From Pseudomonas entomophila L48 (lineage in GTDB: Bacteria; Pseudomonadota; Gammaproteobacteria; Pseudomonadales; Pseudomonadaceae): a stretch of DNA of 64,000 bases. Below the pieces are notes generated by a model. It saw only the letters and a program-made list of their open reading frames with translations, searched no databases and was not told the origin of the DNA. Shown one piece after another: positions 1 to 6,173 of the stretch. Position 1 is the stretch's first letter, and each line of letters begins with the position of its first letter. The position numbers were made by a program, and so were the translations under genes. The DNA lies in contig NC_008027.1 in NCBI RefSeq assembly GCF_000026105.1, positions 423,501 to 487,500 on the forward strand, given 5' to 3'.

Positions 1-310
1 CGAGGGCACCGGCCATGGCATTGGGCGGCACTTCGAAGAAGAAGTCGGTGGTGCGTTCGCGAGTACTGGCGTTGACTTGCCCGCCCAGGTTCTGGATATG
101 ACGCATCAGCCCGTCTTCCAGTGGAAAGCGCGCCGTACCGAGGAAGAACAGGTGTTCGAGGAAGTGGGCCAGGCCAGGCCATTGCGCCGGGGCGTCATGG
201 CTGCCGGCGTGCACGCGCAGTGCCGCGGCCGCACGCTTGAGGCGCGGGGCGTGGCGCAGGGTCAGTTGCAGGCCGTTGGCGAGGGTAAGGTGGCGGAGGG
301 TGTCGGGCAT
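1..310 (-). CDS. pqqF: PqqF, M16 metallopeptidase (N-terminal part, cut by window edge)
   Basis: The first 103 codons of a protein reading leftward out of the window. It opens MPDTLRHLTLANGLQLTL, a typical start of an M16 (insulinase/pitrilysin) peptidase, and carries the inverted zinc motif HxxEH as HFLEH at residues 49-53. PqqF-type peptidases are implicated in processing the PqqA precursor during pyrroloquinoline quinone synthesis. The M16 family is clear from the motif; the pqqF assignment rests on resemblance and on my recollection that pqqF lies beside davA in P. putida. The ATG at 308-310 is the natural start. The rest of the gene is outside the window. Confidence 0.8.
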   Translation of the reverse strand, partial: MPDTLRHLTLANGLQLTLRHAPRLKRAAAALRVHAGSHDAPAQWPGLAHFLEHLFFLGTARFPLEDGLMRHIQNLGGQVNASTRERTTDFFFEVPPNAMAGAL

Positions 311-386
311 GACGCCATGCTAGCGCGCCGATGCGAGGTTGTCTGTGTTCGCCGGCAAACCCATCCCATTGATCTGACGTGACCCC

Positions 387-470
387 TGTAGGAGCGGCTT
401 TAGCCGCGATCACCCGCGCCGCGGGTGCCAGACATCGCGGTGCCTGCATCGCGGCTAAAGCCGCTCCTAC
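387..470. repeat. REP pair, inverted (type GTAGGAGCGGCTTTAGCCGCGAT)
   Basis: Two arms, 388-410 and 448-470, are exact inverted copies of a 23-bp palindromic unit. Between them lies a GC-rich hairpin sequence. It fills the gap between pqqF and davA. The same unit recurs at 40223-40305 and 48108-48190. Confidence 0.85.
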
Positions 471-482
471 GTGCTGTGGGGC

Positions 483-1277
483 TCAGCCCCGGCGCCCGTG
501 CAGCTCCTGGCGCAAATCGGTCAGATATGGAAACGCTTCACGCCCGCTCAGCACACGTTCACGCTCCAGATCCGCCAGCAACTGGCATTCCTCATGCCCC
601 GCCATTGCCAGCACATCACCTTCCGGCCCGACGATGCTGCTCTGCCCGCAATACCGAATCTCGCCTTCACTGCCGCAATAGTTGGCATACGCCAGGTAGC
701 ACTGGTTCTCCTGCGCCCGCGATCGCACGGTCACTTGGCAGACGAAGTCATAAGGCGCCATGTTCGCCGTAGGCACCAGAATCAGCTCAGCGCCGTCTAG
801 CGCCAGGCGCCGGGCGTTTTCCGGGAACTCGATGTCGTAGCAGATCAGCATCCCGACTTTCCAGCCGTTCAGCTCGACCACCGGGAAATGGTTGGCGCCA
901 GGGCTGAACATCGAACGATCAAGTTCGCCGAACAGATGGGTCTTGCGGTAGTTGCACAGGCTGCTACCGTGGCCATCGATCAGCTGCACGCTGTTATAGA
1001 TCGCACCGTCCTCGCCCCGCTCCGGATAGCCATAGACAATGGCGATCCGGTACGTCTGGGCGATCTCCACAACGGTCATCGCCGACGGCCCATCGACGGC
1101 CTCGGCCAGGCGCTCCACCTGGTCCAGGCCGATGTTGTAGCCGCTGAGGAACATCTCCGGGCACACCAGCAGCTGCGCGCCCTGGGCGGCAGCCTGCTGG
1201 GCCTGGTGTTGCAGGCGATCGAGGTTGCCGGGCACGTCCAGCGGGGCGGGCGTGCCCTGGAACAGGGCGATGCGCAT
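483..1277 (-). CDS. davA: 5-aminopentanamidase (delta-aminovaleramidase) DavA
   Basis: A 264-aa nitrilase-superfamily amidohydrolase. The catalytic triad is visible: Glu41 in CPEMF, Lys112 in YRKTH and Cys146 in ICYDIEFPE. With DavB just upstream it completes the first two steps of the aminovalerate route of lysine catabolism, hydrolysing 5-aminopentanamide to 5-aminovalerate and ammonia. I chose the ATG at 1275-1277, because a good GAAGGAG Shine-Dalgarno lies 7 bases before it; the open frame runs 31 codons further upstream without a better start. It lies 16 bp after davB, so the two are surely cotranscribed. Alternative: a generic omega-amidase, but the davB neighbour makes DavA much more likely. 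Confidence 0.93.
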   Translation of the reverse strand: MRIALFQGTPAPLDVPGNLDRLQHQAQQAAAQGAQLLVCPEMFLSGYNIGLDQVERLAEAVDGPSAMTVVEIAQTYRIAIVYGYPERGEDGAIYNSVQLIDGHGSSLCNYRKTHLFGELDRSMFSPGANHFPVVELNGWKVGMLICYDIEFPENARRLALDGAELILVPTANMAPYDFVCQVTVRSRAQENQCYLAYANYCGSEGEIRYCGQSSIVGPEGDVLAMAGHEECQLLADLERERVLSGREAFPYLTDLRQELHGRRG

Positions 1278-1293
1278 GGCGCTACTCCTTCGC

Positions 1294-2976
1294 TCAGTCG
1301 GCCAGGGCGATCGGACCGATTTCGTGGAACACATCGCCCGGGCCGGGGTTGTCCGGGTGGGTCTGGCCACCGAAGTGGTTCATGATACCCCACACGGCAT
1401 TGAGCGAAGTCTGCACCGCGCCTTCCACCCAGGCCGGGGTCCACGACACGTCGTCGCCGGCGATGAAGATGCCGCGCTGTTCAGCAGGCATGTCCTGCTG
1501 CATGAAGTGTGCGTACATGCGCTGGTTGTAGCGGTAGTGGCCCGGCAGAGCACCCTTGAAGGCGCCGAGGAAGTGCGGATCGGCCTCCCACGAGATGGTG
1601 ATCGGGTCGCCGATGATATGCCCGGCGATATCGGTCTTCGGGTAGATTTTCTTCAGCGCGTCGAGGGCCAGTTGCACGCGCTTTTCAGTCGGATGCGGCA
1701 GCATCTTCAGCGCGTCGCTCATCCAGGCGTAGGACAGGCAGATCACCCCCGGCTTGTCGTCGCCGTTGTCGAACAGGTAGGTGCCGCGGGTCAGCCGGTC
1801 GGTGAGGGTCATGCTCATCAGGTCGCGGCCGGTTTCCGGGTCCTTGTCCTTCCAGAACGGCCGGTCGACCATCACGAAAGTCTTCGACGATTGCATGTAG
1901 CGGGTGCGGTCCAGGGCCATCCACATTTTCTGCGAGAACAGCGATTCCTCGCAGTCGATCTGGGTGGTCAGCAGCCAGCTCTGGCAGGTGGTGAGCACCG
2001 CCGCATAGTGGCGGGTGTCGCCATAGTTGTCGGTGACTGCCAGGCGGCCATCGGCGGCGCGGGCGATGCGCTTGACCCCGGCGCGCGGCGCGCCGCTGTG
2101 CAGGGTCTTGAGGCTGGTGCCGGCCGGCCAGTGGGCGCAGCGCTCCGGTACATGGCGCCAGATGCCTTGCGGTACCTGCTCGACACCGCCCACCACCAGG
2201 TGCTGGTGATCATCGCAGTTGGTCATCACCACGCGGAAGATTTCCAGCATCGAGTTGGGGAAGTCGGAGTCCCAGCCGCCGGTACCGAAGCCCACCTGGC
2301 CGAACACTTCGCGGTGCTGGAAGCTCAGCTTGGCGAACGAGCGCGAGGTGGCGACGAAGTCGTAGAAGGTGCGGTCGTCCCACAGCGGCACCAGCTTGTT
2401 CCACAGGTCTTTCAGGCGCGGCACGTCGCGGTCGCGGATGGCCTGCTGGATATCGCCGAACTGTGCGCCGCTCTCCAGGGCGTCGGCCCAGGCGTCGGCC
2501 ACTTCGTGGAACAGCTGCGGCAGGTCGGCGGATTTCTCGGCGTAGTAGGTCTGGCCTTCCAGGTCGATCACCGTGCTGCCCGAGGCCGGGGTGAGCGGGT
2601 TGGGGAAGGGCTTGGTCTCAAGGCCCAGCTTGTCGACGTAGTGGTAGAACGCCGTGGACGAGACCGGGAAGCGCATGCCGCCCAGTTCGGCGACGATGCC
2701 GTCGGTGCCGTTGAAGGCCTGCGAGCGCAGCCGGCCGCCCAGCTTGGAGGCCTCGTACACCACGGGCTTGAGGCCCAGCTTCATCAGTTCGTAGGCCGCC
2801 ACCAGCCCGGCGATGCCACCACCGACGATCGCCACTTCCTCGCCATGCCGTTCCTTGGGGATGCTGCCCAGGCCGGCCAGGTGTTCCAGCCAGTCATCGA
2901 AGGCGAAAGGGAAGTCCGGGCCGAAGATGGTGATGGGTTTCTTGCCGTCGGCGGGGTGGCGGTTTTTCTTGTTCAT
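1294..2976 (-). CDS. davB: L-lysine 2-monooxygenase DavB
   Basis: A 560-aa flavin amine oxidase/monooxygenase. The dinucleotide-binding motif is GGGIAG at residues 52-57, followed by ELMKLGLKPVVYEA and GGRLRS, the classic FAD-binding start of the tryptophan/lysine 2-monooxygenase family. The length is the family's usual. It oxidatively decarboxylates L-lysine to 5-aminopentanamide, which DavA then hydrolyses. It is the first gene of a davB-davA operon. A TATACT -10-like hexamer lies on the minus strand at 3019-3024; no good -35 is seen. Homologues acting on tryptophan exist, but the adjoining amidase argues for lysine. Confidence 0.92.
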   Translation of the reverse strand: MNKKNRHPADGKKPITIFGPDFPFAFDDWLEHLAGLGSIPKERHGEEVAIVGGGIAGLVAAYELMKLGLKPVVYEASKLGGRLRSQAFNGTDGIVAELGGMRFPVSSTAFYHYVDKLGLETKPFPNPLTPASGSTVIDLEGQTYYAEKSADLPQLFHEVADAWADALESGAQFGDIQQAIRDRDVPRLKDLWNKLVPLWDDRTFYDFVATSRSFAKLSFQHREVFGQVGFGTGGWDSDFPNSMLEIFRVVMTNCDDHQHLVVGGVEQVPQGIWRHVPERCAHWPAGTSLKTLHSGAPRAGVKRIARAADGRLAVTDNYGDTRHYAAVLTTCQSWLLTTQIDCEESLFSQKMWMALDRTRYMQSSKTFVMVDRPFWKDKDPETGRDLMSMTLTDRLTRGTYLFDNGDDKPGVICLSYAWMSDALKMLPHPTEKRVQLALDALKKIYPKTDIAGHIIGDPITISWEADPHFLGAFKGALPGHYRYNQRMYAHFMQQDMPAEQRGIFIAGDDVSWTPAWVEGAVQTSLNAVWGIMNHFGGQTHPDNPGPGDVFHEIGPIALAD

Positions 2977-3018
2977 TGGGTGACCTTGCCAGGGAGGCTG
3001 CGCAGGGGGCGGAGCCTG

Positions 3019-3024
3019 AGTATA
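3019..3024 (-). promoter_or_regulatory. Candidate -10 of the davBA promoter
   Basis: TATACT on the minus strand, 43 bases before the davB start. No convincing -35 hexamer at the right distance, so an activator may be needed or the site may be wrong. Confidence 0.35.
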
Positions 3025-3138
3025 GGAAATGACTGGTGGCCATTTTATGAAGCGGGGCGGTCGTAATTAAGATGCAGAGTGGTGTCGTTATGCAGCTTGT
3101 TTCGTCTAAATGACATCATCATTTTCAAGAATGACGAA

Positions 3139-3453
3139 CTATCGCAGCGTAGACAGATGCTCGACGGTTTCCGGGTACTTTTGCACCAGTCGGATAAGGG
3201 CCACGGCCTGGGCGTTGGGCTTGGAGCGCCCCTGTTCCCAGTTTTCCAAGGTGCGAACGTTGGTACGCAAGTAAGCGGCGAACACCGCGCGCGACATGTT
3301 GAGCTGCTGGCGTAGGTCGGTAAGCTCGTTCGGGGCCAAGGGGGCCAGCTCCTCGAAGGCGACCTTGTGCGAACGCAAGGTCAGCTTGCCGGTACGTTCC
3401 TCGGCCAGGGCGTCGAAGCCTTCGGTGAGCTCAGTGAAGATGTTGCGTGGCAT
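3139..3453 (-). CDS. NadS-type HTH antitoxin-like regulator, no toxin partner seen
   Basis: A 104-aa protein with an N-terminal MPRNIFTELTEGFDALAEER segment and a C-terminal Xre-type helix-turn-helix of the kind found in HigA/NadS antitoxins (motif MSRAVFAAYLRTNVRTLENW, then GRSKPNAQA). Such proteins usually follow a RelE/HigB toxin gene and repress the pair. Here the 500 bp upstream hold no toxin frame, so it looks like an orphan. I chose the ATG at 3451-3453, preceded by AAGGA; a longer frame reaches 3492 but has no better signal. Two inverted repeats upstream (3464-3479 and 3497-3511) look like autoregulatory operators. Confidence 0.75.
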   Translation of the reverse strand: MPRNIFTELTEGFDALAEERTGKLTLRSHKVAFEELAPLAPNELTDLRQQLNMSRAVFAAYLRTNVRTLENWEQGRSKPNAQAVALIRLVQKYPETVEHLSTLR

Positions 3454-3463
3454 GGGTTTTTCC

Positions 3464-3528
3464 TTGCTCTTAAAAGCAAAGGATATTGCCACCCTATACG
3501 TTAAATACGTACAGAATTACTAGGTCAA
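3464..3528 (-). promoter_or_regulatory. Promoter and two operator-like inverted repeats before the HTH gene
   Basis: On the minus strand TTGACC (3523-3528), a 17-bp spacer and TTTAAC (3500-3505) form a plausible sigma70 promoter. TACGT-N5-ACGTA (3497-3511) overlaps the -10. A second inverted repeat, TTGCT-N6-AGCAA (3464-3479), lies just before the ribosome-binding site. Both would suit a dimeric HTH autorepressor. Confidence 0.5.
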
Positions 3529-3600
3529 GATATTGCGCGGACAGCCCATCGGGCTGCGCTGCCATGCAGAGAAAAGCAATCACAAGGGCAGCACAGTTCC

Positions 3601-3688
3601 TGTAGGAGAGGGCTTGACCCGCGAACACCGGCGGAGCCGGTGCCATACACTGTGGCGTCTGCTTCGTGGGCAAGCCCACTCCCATAGA
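3601..3688. repeat. Degenerate REP pair
   Basis: Arms 3602-3625 and 3663-3685 are imperfect inverted copies of a GTAGGAG..GGC..GCGAA unit. A perfect hairpin CACCGGC-GGA-GCCGGTG (3626-3642) sits between them. Confidence 0.65.
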
Positions 3689-3810
3689 TTCGGTTTGGTC
3701 CTACAGAGGTAATTGTTAACAGGACCTATCCTACAGGCCTTGTCGTCTCGGTCCGGCTTCCAAGGTATTTATTCGCAGTTAACTTTTTCCGGTCGCCGCA
3801 CATTCGGTGA

Positions 3811-3988
3811 CCGGGCGTGAGAACCCGGCGATTTACTTGGAGGCATGCTGTTATGGCAGCTGTGCGCGGGCAGGCTTTGCCTGGCCGGAATGTAGCCTCC
3901 AACTTCGCCGGTTCTCACCCCGCGCATGGCTGCCACCCATTCCCGTGAGAAGGTTGTGTGGTGGCCTCCTTGAGCCGGTAATGGAGGC
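3811..3988 (+). ncRNA. Structured 5' leader of the DUF6124-type gene (candidate cis-regulatory RNA)
   Basis: A long imperfect hairpin: GTGAGAAC plus CGGCGA (3817-3831) pairs with TCGCCG plus GTTCTCAC (3905-3918) with one bulged base. Inside it, TTGGAGGC (3837-3844) pairs exactly with GCCTCCAA (3895-3902). Nearer the gene, GCCTCC (3964-3969) can pair with GGAGGC (3983-3988), the Shine-Dalgarno of the next gene. This is seen in the sequence; the regulatory role is inference. I believe similar leaders precede DUF3077/DUF6124 genes in other pseudomonads, but cannot check here. Confidence 0.45.
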
Positions 3989-3995
3989 AATACCC

Positions 3996-4286
3996 ATGAA
4001 AAAGATCGTCCCTGACCCACCCCTGAAGCTGAACCCCACCACCGAGCAGTCCTTCTGCACCTGCCAGTCCAGCCACCCGCCGATCTTCACCGTGCGCCCC
4101 GGCGTCGACGCCGCCGACGCTTTGGTCCATGCCAGCATGCTGGCCCGCGCCATCCAGGAGATCGCCGACAACTACGCCCTGCATCACGCCCCCGAAGCTA
4201 ACCGGGCGATGATCTGGTCGATCCTGCATTCGGCGGAAACGCTCAGGGCATTGCTGGAGGGATTGCTCGACGCCATGGAGGCCTGA
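3996..4286 (+). CDS. Small DUF6124-like protein
   Basis: A 96-aa protein starting MKKIVPDPPLKLNP with a polar N-terminus and a predicted helical C-terminal half (residues about 35-96, rich in Ala, Leu and Glu). This resembles the Pseudomonas-specific small proteins classed as DUF6124/DUF3077, of unknown function. The start at 3996 is set by GGAGGC 7 bases before the ATG; the open frame continues upstream to 3807 but only through the hairpin leader. No partner gene is evident; the Lrp gene converges on it 18 bp away. Family call is by resemblance only. Confidence 0.7.
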   Translation: MKKIVPDPPLKLNPTTEQSFCTCQSSHPPIFTVRPGVDAADALVHASMLARAIQEIADNYALHHAPEANRAMIWSILHSAETLRALLEGLLDAMEA

Positions 4287-4304
4287 CGGCAAGACGCGGG
4301 GCAG

Positions 4305-4766
4305 TCAGCCTGGCTGCCCCCGGTCCACCTTGCTGCTGAGGATGATCGACGTGGTGGTCTTCTCCACCCCGTCGAGGCTGCCGATCTGGTCGAGCAGTTG
4401 GTCCAGTTGCTCGGGCGAGTCGCTGTGCAGCCAGGCGACATAGTCGAACTCGCCACTCACCGCACACAGTTGCTGCACCTGCCCCATGGCCGACAGCCGC
4501 CGCACCACCTCCTTGCCCGAACGCGGCTGCACCTTGATCCCCACGTAGGCCTGCAAGCCCCCGCCAATCAGGCGCTGGCCCAGGCGCACGCCGTAGCCGG
4601 TGATCACCTTGCTCTTTTCCAGCCGCGCCAGGCGCGAGTTCACCGTGGTGCGGGCGATGCCCAGCTGGCGGGCGAGGGTGGCGACGCTTTCCCGGGCGTT
4701 GATCTGCAACAGGGCGATCAGTTGGCGGTCGATTTCATCGAGGGCGATGGGGCGGGTGTCTTGCAT
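4305..4766 (-). CDS. Lrp/AsnC-family transcriptional regulator
   Basis: A 153-aa protein of standard Lrp/AsnC size. The N-terminal winged HTH is seen in LDEIDRQLIALLQINARES and ARQLGIARTTVNSRLARLEK (about residues 10-55), ending in ITGYGVRLG. The C-terminal half is the RAM/AsnC ligand-binding domain, with VSGEFDYVAWL. Such proteins sense amino acids and form octamers around DNA. I start it at MQDTRP (ATG 4764-4766); an 8-codon longer form exists. Its closeness to davBA makes a role in lysine control possible, but nothing in the sequence proves it. A stem GGGGCAG/CTGCCCC spans its stop codon (4298-4320). Confidence 0.88.
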   Translation of the reverse strand: MQDTRPIALDEIDRQLIALLQINARESVATLARQLGIARTTVNSRLARLEKSKVITGYGVRLGQRLIGGGLQAYVGIKVQPRSGKEVVRRLSAMGQVQQLCAVSGEFDYVAWLHSDSPEQLDQLLDQIGSLDGVEKTTTSIILSSKVDRGQPG

Positions 4767-4894
4767 TCTGAGGTCCTTGCTCGGTGGCAAGCCAGCCTAG
4801 CCATGCGGGGCGTGGTTGTGAAGCATGCGGTCAGGATGAATCTGTCGGCTACGCCATCCATTTGACGTGAAATCAGATGGGCAATGGGCTTTAT

Positions 4895-4917
4895 GCGATT
4901 GAGAATCGCTGTATTAT
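4895..4917 (+). promoter_or_regulatory. Palindrome and -10-like hexamer upstream of the glycosyltransferase
   Basis: GCGATT-GAG-AATCGC (4895-4909) is a perfect inverted repeat directly before TATTAT (4912-4917). It is somewhat like a Fur box half (TTGAGAATC), but the match is partial. Confidence 0.3.
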
Positions 4918-4973
4918 GCCGCTCGTCAGGTTTCATCCAAATGCGTGCTTTCACTGCTGGGATTTAATGTTTC

Positions 4974-5621
4974 ATGATTCGTTTTGATGTAGATGCCGTT
5001 TATTGCATTTCTCTCGATGCACGGAGTGATCGGCGTGAATTGTTCAGGGAAAGCATCGCCGCTGTGCTCGACAATCCGGTCATTTTCCACATCGTGGAAA
5101 AGCAGAGTGACCCGAAGCGTGGCTGCTATGAGTCCCACCAGGCGCTTGCGCAGTTGGCGCTTGATCAAGGCCTTGAGCGAATCCTGATCTTTGAGGATGA
5201 CGTGAAGCCTTATCCGTTGAAGGCCTCGCGTATCCGCTGGATCAATCGTTTCATGCGCACGCACCGATTCGAAGCCCTGCATCTGGGCTACAGCATGGGA
5301 CGTACCTGGCTGACCTGGTTCCCTTTCATTGCCCGGGGCAAGGTCGTGGCACTCCACGCTTATGTGCTCTCACGGGAGGGTTGCAAGATCCTGGCGCAGA
5401 CGCCTTACGATGGCACGCCGGTGGATGTGATGTTCAAGCGCAGGATTCGGCAACATTGTGTGTTTCCCATGATGTTCCGCCAGCACGCGGCCGCTGTTAC
5501 CGGCAGCGACCTGGAGCTGGTCGTGCGTAATGAGGATGAGTGGTGGGAGCGAAACTGGCGCAAGCACTGGCGCTCGCCGCTCAAGAACCTGTGGCGTACC
5601 GTGCTACGGCTGAATTTCTGA
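4974..5621 (+). CDS. Glycosyltransferase family 25 (LPS-type) protein
   Basis: A 215-aa protein with GT25 features: N-terminal VYCISLDARSDRRELF (residues about 9-24), the acidic LIFEDDVKP motif (about 71-79), and HAYVLSREGCKIL followed by PVDVMFKRR. GT25 enzymes transfer galactose or other sugars to LPS core or O-antigen. The N-terminal 60 codons are richer in A/T than neighbouring genes and the gene stands alone, with no other LPS genes around, so it may have been acquired. The Shine-Dalgarno is poor. A strong terminator follows (5679-5705). The substrate cannot be told. Confidence 0.82.
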   Translation: MIRFDVDAVYCISLDARSDRRELFRESIAAVLDNPVIFHIVEKQSDPKRGCYESHQALAQLALDQGLERILIFEDDVKPYPLKASRIRWINRFMRTHRFEALHLGYSMGRTWLTWFPFIARGKVVALHAYVLSREGCKILAQTPYDGTPVDVMFKRRIRQHCVFPMMFRQHAAAVTGSDLELVVRNEDEWWERNWRKHWRSPLKNLWRTVLRLNF

Positions 5622-5678
5622 GCGGTAATGCACGCAGTGTGGCGATCAGGTGACGTCGTTCCTGTTCGCCACAAACAC

Positions 5679-5705
5679 GAAAGCCGCGCAATGCGCGGCT
5701 TTTTC
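5679..5705. terminator. Rho-independent terminator after the glycosyltransferase
   Basis: AGCCGCGC-AAT-GCGCGGCT (5682-5700) followed by a T run and preceded by AA. The same stem and loop recur at 8087-8105 beside the tRNA, so it may be the original or duplicated tRNA terminator. Confidence 0.85.
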
Positions 5706-5710
5706 ATGTC

Positions 5711-5756
5711 TGGTGGGCCCACACGGACTCGAACCGTGGACCAAAGGATCATGAGT
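5711..5756 (-). repeat. 46-bp copy of the 3' part of tRNA-Ile2 (att-like repeat)
   Basis: Matches 8113-8158 of the intact tRNA gene with a single difference (C for T at 5750), then diverges. It covers the anticodon to the CCA end. A direct repeat of a tRNA 3' end is the usual mark of a tRNA-targeting integrase. Confidence 0.88.
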
Positions 5757-5830
5757 TGCCTGGAGACGCTGCAAACCCAGTGAAACCGTGCGTAGCTTAG
5801 CGTAGGCATAGTTAGCTGGAAGTAGCGTGG

Positions 5831-5932
5831 TTACTGGTGTTTAGCGCAATTTGGCGAAATGGGTGGAAGCTGGGCACTGTACCGCCAGCGTATTGTTCTC
5901 TTTACTGTGGAGCGGTCAGGTTTTTCGGCCAT
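5831..5932 (-). other. Short ORF with good Shine-Dalgarno, possible gene remnant
   Basis: Thirty-three codons beginning MAEKPDRSTVKRTIRWRY, preceded by AGGAG at suitable spacing, and ending in TAA at 5831-5833 close to the att-like repeat. Position and basic character would suit the truncated start of an integrase or excisionase gene, but I do not recognise it. It may equally be a chance frame. Confidence 0.25.
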
Positions 5933-5968
5933 GACGTTGTTCTCCTGGTAAAAATGTGATCAAGTTTG

Positions 5969-5997
5969 TTGCAAGGTGGCAATTACACTCCTAAGAT
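5969..5997 (+). promoter_or_regulatory. Candidate sigma70 promoter of rtcB-prfH
   Basis: TTGCAA (5969-5974), a 17-bp spacer and TAAGAT (5992-5997). A transcript from here would have a leader of about 170 bases before rtcB. No clear sigma54 signature was seen. Confidence 0.5.
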
Positions 5998-6035
5998 GCC
6001 CGCCTTCTCTCACCCGACAGCAAAGGAGGTACATC

Positions 6036-6077
6036 ATGCAACAGTTGATCACCCTTTGCAGGTCGCGCCTGGCTTGA
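6036..6077 (+). CDS. 13-codon leader ORF before rtcB
   Basis: Encodes MQQLITLCRSRLA, directly behind AAAGGAGGTACATC, one of the strongest Shine-Dalgarno sequences in the window (8 bases complementary to the 16S 3' end). It ends 96 bases before rtcB. Downstream are a hairpin CCGCTA-N5-TAGCGG (6087-6103) and a stem that can mask the rtcB Shine-Dalgarno (6130-6136 with 6164-6170). The arrangement suggests a regulatory upstream ORF. Translation is inferred only from the Shine-Dalgarno; the peptide is not known to me. Confidence 0.45.
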   Translation: MQQLITLCRSRLA

Positions 6078-6129
6078 ACGCATTCGCCGCTACTCGTTAG
6101 CGGTACCGCAACGCCCGGCCTCTGGCCTG

Positions 6130-6170
6130 CCAATCCGAACATCTTTTTTGTTTCAACCCATCAGGATTGG
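6130..6170 (+). promoter_or_regulatory. Hairpin able to sequester the rtcB ribosome-binding site
   Basis: CCAATCC (6130-6136) is exactly complementary to GGATTGG (6164-6170), which overlaps AGGA, the only Shine-Dalgarno candidate for the rtcB ATG at 6174. The loop of 27 bases includes a run of six T. Confidence 0.45.
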
Positions 6171-6173
6171 ACT

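Noticed and set aside
1225..3066. 613-codon plus-strand frame across davB
   Set aside because: Antisense shadow; davB has FAD-binding motifs and full family length.
3494..3685. 63-codon minus-strand frame as the missing toxin of the HTH antitoxin
   Set aside because: It runs through a REP-like repeat and resembles no RelE/HigB toxin in size or residues.
5711..5756. A second tRNA gene
   Set aside because: Only the 3' 46 bases match; the D arm and the 5' acceptor strand are missing, so it is a fragment.
5969..6000. Sigma54 promoter for rtcB as in the E. coli rtc operon
   Set aside because: TGGCA is present, but the GC doublet at -12 is not at the required distance, and no RtcR regulator is nearby.
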